Below are positions 31,515 to 42,025 of a stretch of DNA of 64,000 nt, piece by piece (the stretch's first letter is position 1; each line of letters begins with the position of its first letter). The stretch comes from Subtercola endophyticus (GTDB lineage Bacteria; Actinomycetota; Actinomycetes; Actinomycetales; Microbacteriaceae), in the NCBI RefSeq assembly GCF_021044565.1, contig NZ_CP087997.1:1240001-1304000 (forward strand). Reading direction: 5' to 3'. Made by a program: the position numbers and the translations under genes. The notes under the pieces were generated by a model. That model had not been told where the DNA came from. It made no database searches and saw only the letters and a list, made by a program, of their open reading frames with translations.

Positions 31515-32288
31515 GTGCTCGAATCGCTTACCGCCGGCGCCGCAGAAGATGCGGCAGCCCGGCGAGAACTCGTCAGTTACGACGAGGTCGAACGTGCCGC
31601 ACTCGAGAGCGAGCCGGCACTCGATGCCCTTGCCTTTCTCGCACCGGCCGAACGTGTCAAGATCATCGCCGAGGTGAAACGGGCCAGCCCGTCTCGCGGT
31701 GCGCTCGCTCCGATCACCGATCCGGCGGCGCTGGCGTCGACCTACCAATCCGCCGGGGCGAGCGCCATCAGCGTGCTCACCGAGGGCCGCAAGTTCAAGG
31801 GGTCGCTCGAAGACCTCGAGCTCGTGCGCGACACGGTGTCGGTGCCGGTGCTGCGTAAAGACTTCATCACCCTCGAGTACCAGGTGCTCGAGGCCCGCGC
31901 GGCCGGGGCCGACCTCGCGTTGCTCATCGTGGCGGCCCTCGACCAGCCGGCGCTCGTGCGCTTGCACGGTTTCATCGAAGAGCTGGGCATGACCGCGCTC
32001 GTCGAGACCCATTCCGCCGACGAGGTGGAACGCGCGCTCGACCTGGGCGCCTCGCTGATCGGCGTGAACGCCCGCAACCTCAGCACGTTCGAGCTCGACC
32101 GTGACCTGTTCGGAACCCTGGCCGACCGTATTCCGGCCGGCGTCATCCGCGTCGCCGAGTCGGCTGTGAAGACCGCCGCAGACGTCAGCCACTACCGATC
32201 GAGCGGCGCCGACGTCGTGCTCGTCGGCGAAGCGCTCGTGACCGGCGACCCGGCCCGCACGCTCGAAGAGTTTTTAGGAGTGCAATGA
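31515..32288 (+). CDS. trpC: Indole-3-glycerol phosphate synthase
   Basis: Closes the indole ring from CdRP. The 257-residue barrel shows the catalytic motif [30 protein letters not shown] and AESAVKT. GTG 31515 (VLESLTAG) is 5 bases after the preceding stop. The reading frame is open further upstream, but that part overlaps the previous gene. The stop overlaps trpB (ATGA). It is the separate, not the TrpC-TrpF fused, form. Confidence 0.95.
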   Translation: MLESLTAGAAEDAAARRELVSYDEVERAALESEPALDALAFLAPAERVKIIAEVKRASPSRGALAPITDPAALASTYQSAGASAISVLTEGRKFKGSLEDLELVRDTVSVPVLRKDFITLEYQVLEARAAGADLALLIVAALDQPALVRLHGFIEELGMTALVETHSADEVERALDLGASLIGVNARNLSTFELDRDLFGTLADRIPAGVIRVAESAVKTAADVSHYRSSGADVVLVGEALVTGDPARTLEEFLGVQ

Positions 32289-33619
32289 CCGACACCGTGC
32301 CCACCGACGGGGCAGCAACCCACCTGCGCGACGAAACCGGCCCGTTCTTCGGCGAATTCGGCGGCCGCTTCATGCCGGAGTCGCTGATCGCCGCTCTCGA
32401 CGAGATCTCTGCCGTCTACGAAGAGGCCAAGACCGATCCGACGTTCGCGGCCGAGCTCGCCGAGCTGCACCGCACCTACACGGGGCGCCCCTCGATCATC
32501 ACCGAAGCACCCCGATTCGGCGAATACGCCGGCGGCGCGCGCATCATTCTCAAGCGCGAAGACCTGAACCACACCGGTTCGCACAAGATCAACAACGTGC
32601 TCGGTCAAGCCCTGCTGGCCCGCCGCCTCGGCAAGACGAGGCTCATCGCCGAGACCGGGGCCGGGCAACACGGCGTCGCCACCGCGACCGCCGCAGCGCT
32701 GTTCGGCATGAGCTGCGTCGTCTACATGGGCGAGGTCGACACCGTGCGCCAGGCGCTGAACGTGGCGCGCATGCGCCTGCTCGGGGCGGAGGTCGTCTCG
32801 GTCACCACCGGCACTCGCACACTGAAAGACGCCCTGAACGAGGCGTTCCGCGACTGGGTCGCCAATGTCTCCGACACGCACTACGTGCTCGGCACGGTCG
32901 CCGGGCCGCATCCGTTTCCTGTCATGGTGCGCGATTTCCACAAGATCATCGGCGAAGAGGCCCGCGCTCAGGTGCTCGAGCTCACGGGCGCGCTGCCCGA
33001 TGCGGTGGTTGCCTGTGTCGGCGGCGGCTCGAACGCCATCGGCATCTTCCACGCCTTCCTCGACGATCCGGATGTTTCGCTGTACGGCTACGAAGCAGCC
33101 GGTGACGGCGTCGAAACTCTGCGCCACGCGGCCACCATCACGAAGGGCCGCCCCGGCGTGCTGCACGGATCGCGCAGCTTCATGCTGCAAGACGCCGACG
33201 GCCAGACACTCGACTCGCACTCCATCTCGGCGGGGCTCGACTACCCCGGCGTCGGGCCCGAGCACGCCTGGCTGTCGTCCATCGGCCGGGCCACCTACCT
33301 GCCCATCACCGACGCCGAGGCGATGAACGCGTTCCGCATCCTGTGCCAGACCGAGGGCATCATTCCGGCCATCGAGTCGGCACACGCTTTGGCCGGCGCC
33401 ATCGAGCTCGGCCGTGAGCTCGGCCCCGACGCGACCATCCTGGTCAGCCTGAGCGGTCGCGGTGACAAAGATGTCGAGACGGCAGGCCGGTACTTCGGCG
33501 TGCTCGATGAACAAGCCTTGGTGGCGAGCACCCTCGAACAAAACGAACTAGAAGACGGCGAAGTCGAGGTCGAAGAACTCGATCGCGATGTCGCGCAGGG
33601 GTTGGGAACACAGCGATGA
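32285..33619 (+). CDS. trpB: Tryptophan synthase beta chain
   Basis: PLP enzyme joining indole and serine. The 444 residues include the PLP lysine in [21 protein letters not shown], the phosphate loop GGGSNAIG and SGRGDKD near the end. A C-terminal acidic tail of about 30 residues ([13 protein letters not shown]) extends beyond the usual TrpB end. It forms a pair with trpA through the ATGA overlap. Confidence 0.97.
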   Translation: MTDTVPTDGAATHLRDETGPFFGEFGGRFMPESLIAALDEISAVYEEAKTDPTFAAELAELHRTYTGRPSIITEAPRFGEYAGGARIILKREDLNHTGSHKINNVLGQALLARRLGKTRLIAETGAGQHGVATATAAALFGMSCVVYMGEVDTVRQALNVARMRLLGAEVVSVTTGTRTLKDALNEAFRDWVANVSDTHYVLGTVAGPHPFPVMVRDFHKIIGEEARAQVLELTGALPDAVVACVGGGSNAIGIFHAFLDDPDVSLYGYEAAGDGVETLRHAATITKGRPGVLHGSRSFMLQDADGQTLDSHSISAGLDYPGVGPEHAWLSSIGRATYLPITDAEAMNAFRILCQTEGIIPAIESAHALAGAIELGRELGPDATILVSLSGRGDKDVETAGRYFGVLDEQALVASTLEQNELEDGEVEVEELDRDVAQGLGTQR

Positions 33620-34458
33620 GCGTGCAGTCCACACCGACGTTCCGGGCGGTCTCACCGGTCGGCACGGCGATCCAAGCCGCGAACTCCGCCCGCAAAGGCG
33701 CACTCATCGGCTACCTGCCCGTCGGGTTTCCGAATCTCGCCGAGAGCATCGACGCAGCCGTCGCGCTGGTCGAGAACGGTGTCGACATTCTCGAGCTGGG
33801 GCTGCCGTATTCCGATCCCGTGATGGACGGCCCGGTCATCCAGAAGGCCACCCAGACCTCGCTCGAGAACGGGTTTCGGCTCAGCGACGCCTTCACGGCC
33901 GTCGAGGCGATCCGCGAGCGAGTGGATGCCCCGATTCTGCTTATGACGTATTACAACCCCGTGGTGCAGTATGGCATCGACCGTTTTGCCGACGATCTCG
34001 TTTCGGCGGGCGGAGCCGGGCTCATCACGCCCGACCTGACGGTCGACTCCGGCGCCGACTGGATCGCCGCGAGCGACCGAACCGGCCTCGACCGGGTCTT
34101 TCTCGCCGCACCGACCTCGACCGACGAACGGCTGCGCCTGGCGGTCGATAACAGCCGAGGCTTCGTCTACGTCGTTTCGACGATGGGCGTCACCGGCGCC
34201 CGTGGCGACGTCGACGCCGCCGCCCGCACCCTGGTCGAGCGCTTGCGGGCGAACGGGCTCGCCGAGGGTTCGCCCGCCGCATCCACCACCGGCGCCTGCG
34301 TCGGCATCGGCATCTCGACCGGCGACCAGGTCGCCGAGGTACTCGAGTACGCCGACGGCGCTATCGTCGGTTCGGCGCTCGTGCGCGCTCTGGCCGACGG
34401 GGGAGTCGCCGAGGTGGCGCGCGTCGCCGCCGGGCTCGCGGTGGGCACCGCCCGCTGA
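33616..34458 (+). CDS. trpA: Tryptophan synthase alpha chain
   Basis: Cleaves indole-3-glycerol phosphate to indole and G3P. The protein has 280 residues. The catalytic Glu and Asp lie in [19 protein letters not shown], with YYNPVVQYG and GVTGARGD further on. Start overlaps trpB. It ends the his-trp gene run; 119-165 bases separate it from lgt, depending on the lgt start. Confidence 0.96.
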   Translation: MSVQSTPTFRAVSPVGTAIQAANSARKGALIGYLPVGFPNLAESIDAAVALVENGVDILELGLPYSDPVMDGPVIQKATQTSLENGFRLSDAFTAVEAIRERVDAPILLMTYYNPVVQYGIDRFADDLVSAGGAGLITPDLTVDSGADWIAASDRTGLDRVFLAAPTSTDERLRLAVDNSRGFVYVVSTMGVTGARGDVDAAARTLVERLRANGLAEGSPAASTTGACVGIGISTGDQVAEVLEYADGAIVGSALVRALADGGVAEVARVAAGLAVGTAR

Positions 34459-34559
34459 ACCCGTGTGATGCCCCTCGGACTGACCCGTCAGGCTGAGTCG
34501 CGGCGCTGAGAGATCTCGCAGACGCCAGGTGTGCGTCTGAGGTTTTCGCCGTCACACCT

Positions 34560-34565
34560 TAGAAT
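34560..34565 (+). promoter_or_regulatory. Candidate -10 element for lgt
   Basis: TAGAAT downstream of a GGTGTG...CACACC inverted repeat. A transcript would start near 34572. Confidence 0.4.
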
Positions 34566-34622
34566 GACATTTGCCGTGTGCCCGCAGACGGCGTCGCCTA
34601 CGTATGGAAGGTTTACCACCAG

Positions 34623-35660
34623 GTGTTTCTGCCGCAAAGCATTCCCAGCCCGCAAATCGACTCGCTCGACATAACAGGCTGGCTCCGTACGCTCGGAATC
34701 GACCTGCCTTTCACGATCGACATCCGCTTTTACGCGCTGTGCATTCTGTTCGGCATCGTGGTCGCGACCATCATGACCTCCCGGCGTCTCACCAAGCGGG
34801 GGGCCGAGCCGGGAATCGTGCTCGACATCATTCTCTGGGCGGTTCCGCTCGGCATCGTCGGTGCGCGCTTCTTTCACGTTTTCACCCACCCCGGCGACTA
34901 TTTCTACGCCGGAGCCAACTTCTGGGAGATCTTCGCCGTGTGGGACGGCGGCATCGCCATCTTCGGCGGGCTGATCGGCGGCGCCATCGGTGCGTTGATC
35001 GGATGCCGCCTCACGGGCATCCGATTCTGGACGTTTGCAGATGCCCTGGCCCCCGGTCTGCTACTGGCTCAGGCCTGCGGGCGGTTCGGCAACTACTTCA
35101 ACCAAGAACTCTTCGGCACGCCGACAGACGGCTGGTGGGGTCTTCAAATCGACGCGATCAACCCGAACACCGGTTTGGCCAACCCAGCGATTCCTGTTGG
35201 GCTCGCGCCGGGAACGCTGTTTCAGCCGACCTTCGCGTACGAGGTCATCTGGAACGGCCTCGGAGTGCTCTTCTTGCTGTGGATCGGCAAGCGCCTTAAC
35301 CTGCAGTGGGGCAAGCTCTTCGGGGTCTACCTCATCTGGTACGGCGCGGGCCGCACGGTGTGGGAGACGATTCGAATCGACCCCAGCGAGATCTTCTTCG
35401 GTGTGCGTACCAACGTGTGGGCGGCCTGGCTCGCCATCGTGATCGGCATCGTGATCATCGTCGTGCAGTCGCGCCGGCACAAGGGCGCGGAGCGCAGCGC
35501 GTACGTTTCGGGCATTGCATGGTCACCGGCAACGCCTGAGGTAGACTCGACAGACCGGTACACAGACGAAGAACTCCGCGGCGACGGTGCCGCTGACGAC
35601 GAGGCTGAGCCGAAAGATCTCGAGCCGAGCGCCACAAGCACTACCGGAGCGAAGCCCTAG
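34623..35660 (+). CDS. lgt: Prolipoprotein diacylglyceryl transferase
   Basis: Transfers diacylglycerol from phosphatidylglycerol to the lipobox Cys of prelipoproteins, in the cytoplasmic membrane. It has about seven membrane helices, the signature CGRFGNYFNQELFG, and WDGGIAIFGGLIGG. I place the start at GTG 34623 (VFLPQSIPSP), because family members begin there and GGAAGG lies upstream. GTG 34578 would add 15 residues. The C-terminal about 60 residues form an acidic Asp/Glu/Ser tail. A single gene with its own promoter. Confidence 0.93.
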   Translation: MFLPQSIPSPQIDSLDITGWLRTLGIDLPFTIDIRFYALCILFGIVVATIMTSRRLTKRGAEPGIVLDIILWAVPLGIVGARFFHVFTHPGDYFYAGANFWEIFAVWDGGIAIFGGLIGGAIGALIGCRLTGIRFWTFADALAPGLLLAQACGRFGNYFNQELFGTPTDGWWGLQIDAINPNTGLANPAIPVGLAPGTLFQPTFAYEVIWNGLGVLFLLWIGKRLNLQWGKLFGVYLIWYGAGRTVWETIRIDPSEIFFGVRTNVWAAWLAIVIGIVIIVVQSRRHKGAERSAYVSGIAWSPATPEVDSTDRYTDEELRGDGAADDEAEPKDLEPSATSTTGAKP

Positions 35661-35765
35661 GTTCCACCCACCGCACGGCACACATCACACCTTCCACCAC
35701 ATTCGGGCCACCGGCGTCCCAGTCAGAACAACCCGGTAGTGCGATTGCCGGGGGGATGGATTCTC
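35661..35765 (+). promoter_or_regulatory. lgt-gltB gap with gltB ribosome site
   Basis: A 105-base gap. GGGGGGATGG, 5 bases before ATG 35766, is a strong ribosome site and decides the gltB start. I see no clear promoter pair and no hairpin. Confidence 0.35.
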
Positions 35766-38700
35766 ATGGTTGAAACCTTCAGTGCTTCTCGGTCTCACTC
35801 GGTCGAGCCTGCGAGCAGCGCATTTTCGTCGCTCCCGGCCGCGCAGGGCATGTATGACCCGGCCGCGGAGAAAGACGCGTGCGGCCTGGCCATGGTCGCC
35901 ACGCTGCGCGGCACCGCCGGCCACGACATCATCGACACGGCACTCGAAGCGCTGCGCAACCTCGAGCACCGCGGCGCCGTGGGTTCCGATGCCGGCACCG
36001 GCGACGGCGCGGGCATCCTGACGCAGATTCCCGACGAGTTCTTGCGCGCGGTCTCCGGGCTCGAACTGCCCGAGGTCGGCCACTACGCGGTCGGCAACGC
36101 GTTTCTGCCGCTCGACCACGACGAACGCGAGAAGGTCGTCGCCCGAATCGCCGAGATCGCCGACGAAGAGGGCCTGCGGGTGCTCGGCTGGCGCGAGGTT
36201 CCGGTGCGCCCCGACGAGCTCGGGCGACTGGCGCGCGAGGCGATGCCGGCCATCCGCCAGCTCTACGTAGAGGCGAAACACCATGACGCTACGGGCGAGA
36301 AGGCCACGGGCATCCACCTCGACCGGCTCACCTACCGGCTGCGCAAGCGCATCGAGCACGAGCATGAGGTCTACTTCATGTCGCTCTCGAGCCGTACGCT
36401 CACCTACAAGGGCATGGTCACCACGCTTCAGCTCGAGCCGTTCTACCCCGACCTCTCTGACGAGCGGTTCGCGTCGAAGCTCGCTCTGGTGCACTCGCGC
36501 TACTCCACCAACACGTTCCCGTCGTGGCCGCTCGCGCAACCCCTGCGCATGATGGCGCACAACGGCGAGATCAACACGGTGCAGGGCAACCGCAACTGGA
36601 TGCGCGCGCGCCAGTCTCAGCTGAAGAGCACCGTCATGGGCGAAATCGCCCCGCTGCTGCCGATCGTCACGCCGGGCGCCAGCGACTCGGCTTCGTTCGA
36701 CGAGGTCGTCGAACTGTTGACTCTCGCGGGCCGCCCGCTGCCGCACGCCATCATGATGATGGTGCCCGAAGCGTGGGAGAACAACGCCTCGTTCGACCCG
36801 GCCCGCCGCGCGTTCTACGAGTTCCACGCCACGCTGATGGAGCCGTGGGACGGGCCGGCAGCGCTGGTCTTCACCGACGGATCGCTCGTCGGTGCCACGC
36901 TCGACCGTAACGGCCTGCGCCCGGGTCGCTACCTCGTCACCGATGACGGCCTCGTCGTGCTTGCCAGCGAGATCGGCGTGCTCGACGTCGACCCCGCCAA
37001 GGTCGTGCGCAAGGGCCGGCTGCGCCCGGGAAAGATGTTTCTCGTCGACACCGAGGCCGGCCGCATCATCGAAGACGACGAGATCAAAGACGAGCTGGCC
37101 GCGAGCGAGCCGTACGCCGAATGGCTCGAGCAGGGCCGCATCAACCTGCGCGACCTGCCCGAGCGTGAGCACATCGTGCACACCCCGGCGTCGGTCACGC
37201 GCCGGCAGCGCACCTTCGGTTTCACCGAAGAAGAGATTCGCATTCTGCTGACCCCGATGGCCAAGAACGGCGCAGAGCCGCTCGGCGCCATGGGCTCCGA
37301 CACTCCCATCGCGGTGCTCTCGAACCGGCCGCGGCTGCTGTTCGACTACTTCACGCAGCAGTTCGCGCAGGTGACGAACCCGCCGCTCGACTCGATTCGC
37401 GAAGAAGTCGTCACCTCGCTGCGCCTCGGGCTCGGCCCCGAACGCAACCTGCTCGACGCCACCCCCGGTCACACCGGCCAGGTCGTGCTCGACTTTCCGG
37501 TGATCGACAACGACGAGCTCGCGAAGATCCAGCACATCGACCCGAGCCCGGGCAGCTTCACCACGACCACCATCAAGGGGCTGTACCGTTTCGAAGACGG
37601 CCCGAAGGCGATGCAAGACCGCATCGCCGAGATGTGTCTCGAGGCCGACGAGGCCATTGCGAACGGCGCGAAGTTCATCGTGCTCAGCGACCGCGACTCG
37701 AACAAAGAGAACGCTCCGGTTCCGTCGCTGCTGATGTTGGCGGGTGTGCACCACCACCTCATCCGCACCCAGAACCGCATGAAGGTCGGCATGATCGTCG
37801 AGGCCGGCGATGTGCGCGAGGTGCATCACGTCGCGCTCTTGATCGGCTACGGGGCATCTGCCATCAACCCGTACCTGGCCATGGAGACCTGCGAGAACCT
37901 CGTGCGCTCGGGCATGATCACCGGCATCAGCCCCGAGAAGGCGGTGAAGAACGTCATCAAAGCGCTCGGCAAGGGCGTTCTGAAGATCATGTCGAAGATG
38001 GGCATCTCTACAGTGTCGTCGTACGCGGGCGCCCAGGCGTTCGAAGCCGTCGGCCTCGACAAAGAGTTCGTCGCGCAGTACTTCACCGGCACCTCTTCGA
38101 AGCTCGGCGGGGTCGGCATCGACGTCATCGCGGCAGAGAGCGCCAACCGGCACGCGGCAGCGTTCCCCGAAGACGGCAGTGTGACCGTGCACGAACCGCT
38201 CGCGGTCGGCGGCGAATACCAGTGGCGCCGCGAGGGCCCGCCGCACCTCTTCAACCCCGACACGGTGTTCAAGCTGCAGCACTCCACCCGCGCGCGTCGG
38301 TATGACATCTTTCGCGAGTACACCAAGCTGGTCGACGACCAGGCCGAGTCGCTGATGACCCTGCGCGGGCTCTTCAAGCTGCGAACGGATGCCCGTAAGC
38401 CCGTTCCGCTCGATGAAGTGGAGTCGATCGAATCCATCGTGAAGCGGTTCTCGACCGGCGCTATGAGCTACGGATCCATCAGCGAAGAGGCGCACACCAC
38501 GCTCGCCATCGCGATGAACCGGCTCGGAGCCAAGTCGAACACCGGTGAAGGCGGCGAAGACACGGCACGCCTGCTCGACCCCGAACGGCGCAGCGCCATC
38601 AAGCAGGTCGCATCCGGTCGCTTCGGTGTGACGAGCATGTACCTCACGCACGCCACCGACATTCAGATCAAGATGGCGCAGGGTGCGAAGCCCGGCGAGG

Positions 38701-40373
38701 GCGGGCAACTGCCCCCGACGAAGGTCTACCCGTGGGTCGCCCGCACGCGTCACGCGACGGCAGGCGTCGGCCTCATCTCGCCGCCGCCGCACCACGACAT
38801 CTACTCGATCGAAGACCTCAAGCAGCTCATCTTCGACCTCAAGCGCGCCAACCCCGAGGCTCGGGTGCACGTCAAACTGGTGAGCCAGAACGGCATCGGC
38901 GCGGTTGCGGCCGGTGTGACGAAGGCTCTGGCCGACGTCGTGCTGGTCTCCGGTCACGACGGCGGAACGGGCGCCAGCCCGCTCAACTCGCTGAAGCACG
39001 CCGGTACGCCGTGGGAACTCGGCCTCGCCGAGACCCAGCAGACGCTGATGCTCAACGGCATGCGTGACCGCGTAGTTGTACAGGTCGACGGCCAGATGAA
39101 GACGGGCCGCGACGTCATCGTCGGTGCTCTGCTCGGCGCCGAGGAGTTCGGTTTCGCGACCGCGCCTCTGGTGGTGTCGGGCTGCGTCATGATGCGGGTC
39201 TGCCACCTCGACACCTGCCCGGTAGGTGTCGCGACGCAGAACCCCGAACTTCGCGCGCGCTTCAGCGGCAAGCCGGAGTTCGTGGTCAACTTCTTCGAAT
39301 TCCTGGCTCAAGAGGTGCGCGAATACCTCGCCGAGCTCGGCTTCCGCACGCTCGAAGAGGCCATCGGTCACCACGAGCTGCTCAACGTCGACCACGCCTT
39401 GGAGCACTGGAAGGCAGACGGTCTCGACCTGTCGCCGATCCTCGTCGGCCCGACGTTCAGCGACGACGAACCGCGCGTCAACCGCAGGCCACAAGAGCAT
39501 GAGCTGGAGAAGCACTTCGACAAGCGACTCATCCGCGATGCATCCGAAGCCCTCGAGTTCGGCGAGCCGGTGGTCATTTCGCTGCCCATTCGCAACACCG
39601 AACGGGCCGTCGGAACCATGCTCGGCCACGAGGTGACCGTTCGGCACGGCGAACAGGGCCTGCCCGACGACACCATCCAGATCAGCCTGCAGGGCTCGGC
39701 CGGGCAGTCGCTCGGCGCCTTCATGCCGGCGGGCATCACCCTTCGGCTCGAAGGAGACTCCAACGACTACGTCGGCAAGGGGCTCTCGGGCGGGCGCATC
39801 ATCGTGCGGCCGTCGCGTGAAGCAACGTTCGACGCCGCGCGCAACGTCATCGCCGGCAACGTGATCGGTTACGGCGCGACCCGCGGCAGCATGTTCATCC
39901 GCGGCATCGTGGGGGAGCGCTTCTTGGTGCGCAACTCGGGTGCCACGGCGGTAGCCGAAGGCGTCGGAGACCACGCGCTCGAGTACATGACCGGCGGAAT
40001 CGCGCTGATTCTGGGCACCACGGGCCGCAACCTCGGCGCCGGTATGTCGGGCGGCACCGCCTACGTGTACAAGCTCAGTACCGATCTGGTGAACACCGAT
40101 TCGCTGGCCAGTGGCGAGCTGCAACTCTCGCCCCTCGACGCGAACGACACCGAACTGGTGCGTTCGCTGCTCACCGAACACGAGGCCGAGACCGGGTCGA
40201 CGCTGGCAGCGTCGATGCTGGCCGACTTCGACACCGTGGCGGCTGAGTTCGTCAAGGTGCTGCCGCGCGACTACGCCGCGGTTCTCGCTACTCGCCAGAC
40301 GGCGGTCGACGAGGGGCTCGACCCCGACGGCGACGTGGTCTGGGAAAGAATTCTGGAGGTAACCGGTGGCTGA
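35766..40373 (+). CDS. gltB: Glutamate synthase (NADPH) large chain
   Basis: Transfers the glutamine amide to 2-oxoglutarate. The 1535 residues start at ATG 35766. A propeptide of 38 residues precedes Cys39 in [12 protein letters not shown], the mature N-terminal nucleophile of the glutaminase domain. A central domain, the FMN barrel ([14 protein letters not shown]) and the 3Fe-4S cysteines in [12 protein letters not shown] follow, then the C-terminal beta-helix with Gly-rich repeats. A 1585-codon open frame on the other strand is a codon-bias shadow. The stop overlaps gltD by 8 bases. Confidence 0.97.
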   Translation: MVETFSASRSHSVEPASSAFSSLPAAQGMYDPAAEKDACGLAMVATLRGTAGHDIIDTALEALRNLEHRGAVGSDAGTGDGAGILTQIPDEFLRAVSGLELPEVGHYAVGNAFLPLDHDEREKVVARIAEIADEEGLRVLGWREVPVRPDELGRLAREAMPAIRQLYVEAKHHDATGEKATGIHLDRLTYRLRKRIEHEHEVYFMSLSSRTLTYKGMVTTLQLEPFYPDLSDERFASKLALVHSRYSTNTFPSWPLAQPLRMMAHNGEINTVQGNRNWMRARQSQLKSTVMGEIAPLLPIVTPGASDSASFDEVVELLTLAGRPLPHAIMMMVPEAWENNASFDPARRAFYEFHATLMEPWDGPAALVFTDGSLVGATLDRNGLRPGRYLVTDDGLVVLASEIGVLDVDPAKVVRKGRLRPGKMFLVDTEAGRIIEDDEIKDELAASEPYAEWLEQGRINLRDLPEREHIVHTPASVTRRQRTFGFTEEEIRILLTPMAKNGAEPLGAMGSDTPIAVLSNRPRLLFDYFTQQFAQVTNPPLDSIREEVVTSLRLGLGPERNLLDATPGHTGQVVLDFPVIDNDELAKIQHIDPSPGSFTTTTIKGLYRFEDGPKAMQDRIAEMCLEADEAIANGAKFIVLSDRDSNKENAPVPSLLMLAGVHHHLIRTQNRMKVGMIVEAGDVREVHHVALLIGYGASAINPYLAMETCENLVRSGMITGISPEKAVKNVIKALGKGVLKIMSKMGISTVSSYAGAQAFEAVGLDKEFVAQYFTGTSSKLGGVGIDVIAAESANRHAAAFPEDGSVTVHEPLAVGGEYQWRREGPPHLFNPDTVFKLQHSTRARRYDIFREYTKLVDDQAESLMTLRGLFKLRTDARKPVPLDEVESIESIVKRFSTGAMSYGSISEEAHTTLAIAMNRLGAKSNTGEGGEDTARLLDPERRSAIKQVASGRFGVTSMYLTHATDIQIKMAQGAKPGEGGQLPPTKVYPWVARTRHATAGVGLISPPPHHDIYSIEDLKQLIFDLKRANPEARVHVKLVSQNGIGAVAAGVTKALADVVLVSGHDGGTGASPLNSLKHAGTPWELGLAETQQTLMLNGMRDRVVVQVDGQMKTGRDVIVGALLGAEEFGFATAPLVVSGCVMMRVCHLDTCPVGVATQNPELRARFSGKPEFVVNFFEFLAQEVREYLAELGFRTLEEAIGHHELLNVDHALEHWKADGLDLSPILVGPTFSDDEPRVNRRPQEHELEKHFDKRLIRDASEALEFGEPVVISLPIRNTERAVGTMLGHEVTVRHGEQGLPDDTIQISLQGSAGQSLGAFMPAGITLRLEGDSNDYVGKGLSGGRIIVRPSREATFDAARNVIAGNVIGYGATRGSMFIRGIVGERFLVRNSGATAVAEGVGDHALEYMTGGIALILGTTGRNLGAGMSGGTAYVYKLSTDLVNTDSLASGELQLSPLDANDTELVRSLLTEHEAETGSTLAASMLADFDTVAAEFVKVLPRDYAAVLATRQTAVDEGLDPDGDVVWERILEVTGG

Positions 40374-41823
40374 TCCCAAGGGATTTCTGAAGGTCACTGA
40401 GCGTGAGCTGCCCAAGCGGCGGCCCGTTCCGATTCGGCTCATGGACTGGAAAGAGGTCTACGAGCCGGCTAATTCCAGCGAAACTCGGCGTCAGGCCGGC
40501 CGCTGTATGGATTGCGGCATTCCGTTCTGTCACAAAGGATGTCCGCTGGGAAACCTCATTCCGGAGTGGAACGACTTCACCTGGCGCGGCGAGGGCCGGC
40601 AGGCCATCGAGCGACTCCACGCCACGAACAACTTTCCCGAGTTCACGGGCCGGCTCTGCCCGGCGCCGTGCGAGAGTTCGTGCGTACTCGGCATCAACCA
40701 GCCTGCGGTGACCATCAAGCAGGTCGAGGTGTCGATCATCGACCAGGCGTTCGCGAACGGCTGGGTGCAGCCGCACCCGCCCGAGCGCCTCACGGGCAAG
40801 ACGGTCGCGGTCGTCGGATCGGGGCCTGCGGGCCTCGCCGCCGCCCAGCAGCTGACCCGCGCCGGCCACACGGTCGCCGTCTACGAGCGTGACGACCGTA
40901 TCGGCGGGCTGCTGCGTTACGGCATTCCCGACTTCAAGATGGAGAAGCGCCACCTCGAGTCTCGCCTGAGCCAGATGATGGCCGAGGGCACCCGCTTCCG
41001 CGCCGGAATCAACATCGGCGTCGACATCACCTGGGCCGACCTTCGCTCGCGGTACGACGCCGTGATCGTGTGCACGGGCGCAACCGTTCCCCGTGATCTG
41101 CCGATTCCGGGGCGCGACCTTGACGGCGTGCACTACGCCATGGAGTTTCTGGTTCAGGGCAACAAGGTCGGCGCCGGCGACACCGTCGTCGATCAGATCA
41201 CGGCCGAGGGCAAGCACGTCGTCGTTCTGGGCGGCGGTGACACCGGCGCCGACTGCATCGGCACCGCGCACCGCCAGCAGGCCCTCTCGGTGACGAACCT
41301 CGCCATCGGCACGCAGCCGCCCACCGAGCGACCGGATGCCCAGCCGTGGCCCATGGTTCCGAATCTCTTCGAGGTGTCCAGCGCCCACGAAGAGGGTGGG
41401 GAGCGCATGTACCTCGCCTCGACCGTCGAGTTCCTCTCGAACGAGGCCGGCGAGGTGCGGGCGATCCGCGTCGCCGAGACGGAATACCTCGATGGCCGCC
41501 GGGTTCCCAAGGCGGGCACCGAGCGGGAGATCCCCGCCGACCTCGTTCTTCTGGCGCTGGGCTTCACCGGCCCCGAATCCGCCGACCTGGCCAACCAGGT
41601 CGGGGCACAGTTCGACGGCCGCGGAAACGTCGAGCGCAACGAAGACTACGAGACGAGCATCCCGGGCGTGTTCGTGGCCGGCGACGCCGGTCGCGGTCAG
41701 TCGCTCATCGTCTGGGCCATCGCCGAGGGGCGCGCCGCCGCCGCTTCGGTCGACCGCTACCTCGAGGGCGACACCGAGCTGCCGTTCCCCGTCGCGCCGA
41801 ACGACCGGGCGATCTCGATCTGA
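40366..41823 (+). CDS. gltD: Glutamate synthase (NADPH) small chain
   Basis: Passes electrons from NADPH to GltB. The 485 residues carry two N-terminal 4Fe-4S cysteine groups ([13 protein letters not shown] and CPAPCESSC), an FAD site ([17 protein letters not shown]) and a NADPH site ([13 protein letters not shown]). GTG 40366 lies 6 bases after GGAGG and inside the end of gltB, so the two are coupled. Confidence 0.97.
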   Translation: MADPKGFLKVTERELPKRRPVPIRLMDWKEVYEPANSSETRRQAGRCMDCGIPFCHKGCPLGNLIPEWNDFTWRGEGRQAIERLHATNNFPEFTGRLCPAPCESSCVLGINQPAVTIKQVEVSIIDQAFANGWVQPHPPERLTGKTVAVVGSGPAGLAAAQQLTRAGHTVAVYERDDRIGGLLRYGIPDFKMEKRHLESRLSQMMAEGTRFRAGINIGVDITWADLRSRYDAVIVCTGATVPRDLPIPGRDLDGVHYAMEFLVQGNKVGAGDTVVDQITAEGKHVVVLGGGDTGADCIGTAHRQQALSVTNLAIGTQPPTERPDAQPWPMVPNLFEVSSAHEEGGERMYLASTVEFLSNEAGEVRAIRVAETEYLDGRRVPKAGTEREIPADLVLLALGFTGPESADLANQVGAQFDGRGNVERNEDYETSIPGVFVAGDAGRGQSLIVWAIAEGRAAAASVDRYLEGDTELPFPVAPNDRAISI

Positions 41824-41857
41824 GTCGCTGGGCTTCGACCCGTTCATCCATTTTCGA

Positions 41858-41947
41858 CCGTTCACCACCACGTCACCTTCGAAGGCAAGATCACGAACTG
41901 ATCGTCACTTCGAATTACCCGTTCACCACCACGTCACCTTCGAAGGC
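41858..41947 (+). repeat. 29-bp direct repeat upstream of pyk
   Basis: An identical 29-base block occurs at 41858-41886 and 41919-41947, 61 bases apart. It ends in CCTTCGAAGGC, which contains the palindrome CCTTCGAAGG. A third, partial relative (TTCGACCCGTTCATCCA) starts at 41835. The second copy abuts a CATAAT -10 element. Either a duplicated operator or a promoter-region duplication is possible. Confidence 0.8.
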
Positions 41948-41953
41948 CATAAT
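41948..41953 (+). promoter_or_regulatory. Candidate -10 element upstream of pyk
   Basis: CATAAT directly after the second 29-bp repeat. A GTG lies exactly 7 bases after its last T, at 41960, and opens a 21-codon frame that overlaps pyk. Confidence 0.4.
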
Positions 41954-41959
41954 GGGCCT

Positions 41960-42025
41960 GTGAGTGCAGTGGACTATTTCACCAATGCGCACCCGCGCAG
42001 AAGCATGGAGCACACCAAAGAATGA
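41960..42025 (+). CDS. Possible leaderless 21-residue leader peptide overlapping pyk
   Basis: GTG 41960 would be the first codon of a transcript from the CATAAT box. The frame encodes VSAVDYFTNAHPRRSMEHTK plus Glu and stops at TGA 42023-42025, sharing ATGA with the pyk start codon. pyk itself has only a weak GGAG 11 bases upstream, so translation of this frame could deliver ribosomes to pyk. I recognise no conserved peptide. The alternative is untranslated leader. Confidence 0.4.
   Translation: MSAVDYFTNAHPRRSMEHTKE

Noticed and set aside
35685..40442. 1585-codon open frame on the minus strand opposite gltB
   Set aside because: It mirrors gltB over its whole length, has no recognisable domain, and such antisense frames are expected with GC-rich third positions.
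41858..41947. CRISPR-like repeat pair
   Set aside because: Only two copies, 29 bp with one 32-base spacer, no cas genes; better explained as a promoter-region direct repeat.
41836..41959. Extension of a shadow frame across gltD into the leader peptide before pyk
   Set aside because: The part over gltD is out of frame with a certain gene; only the segment from GTG 41960 has its own promoter context.
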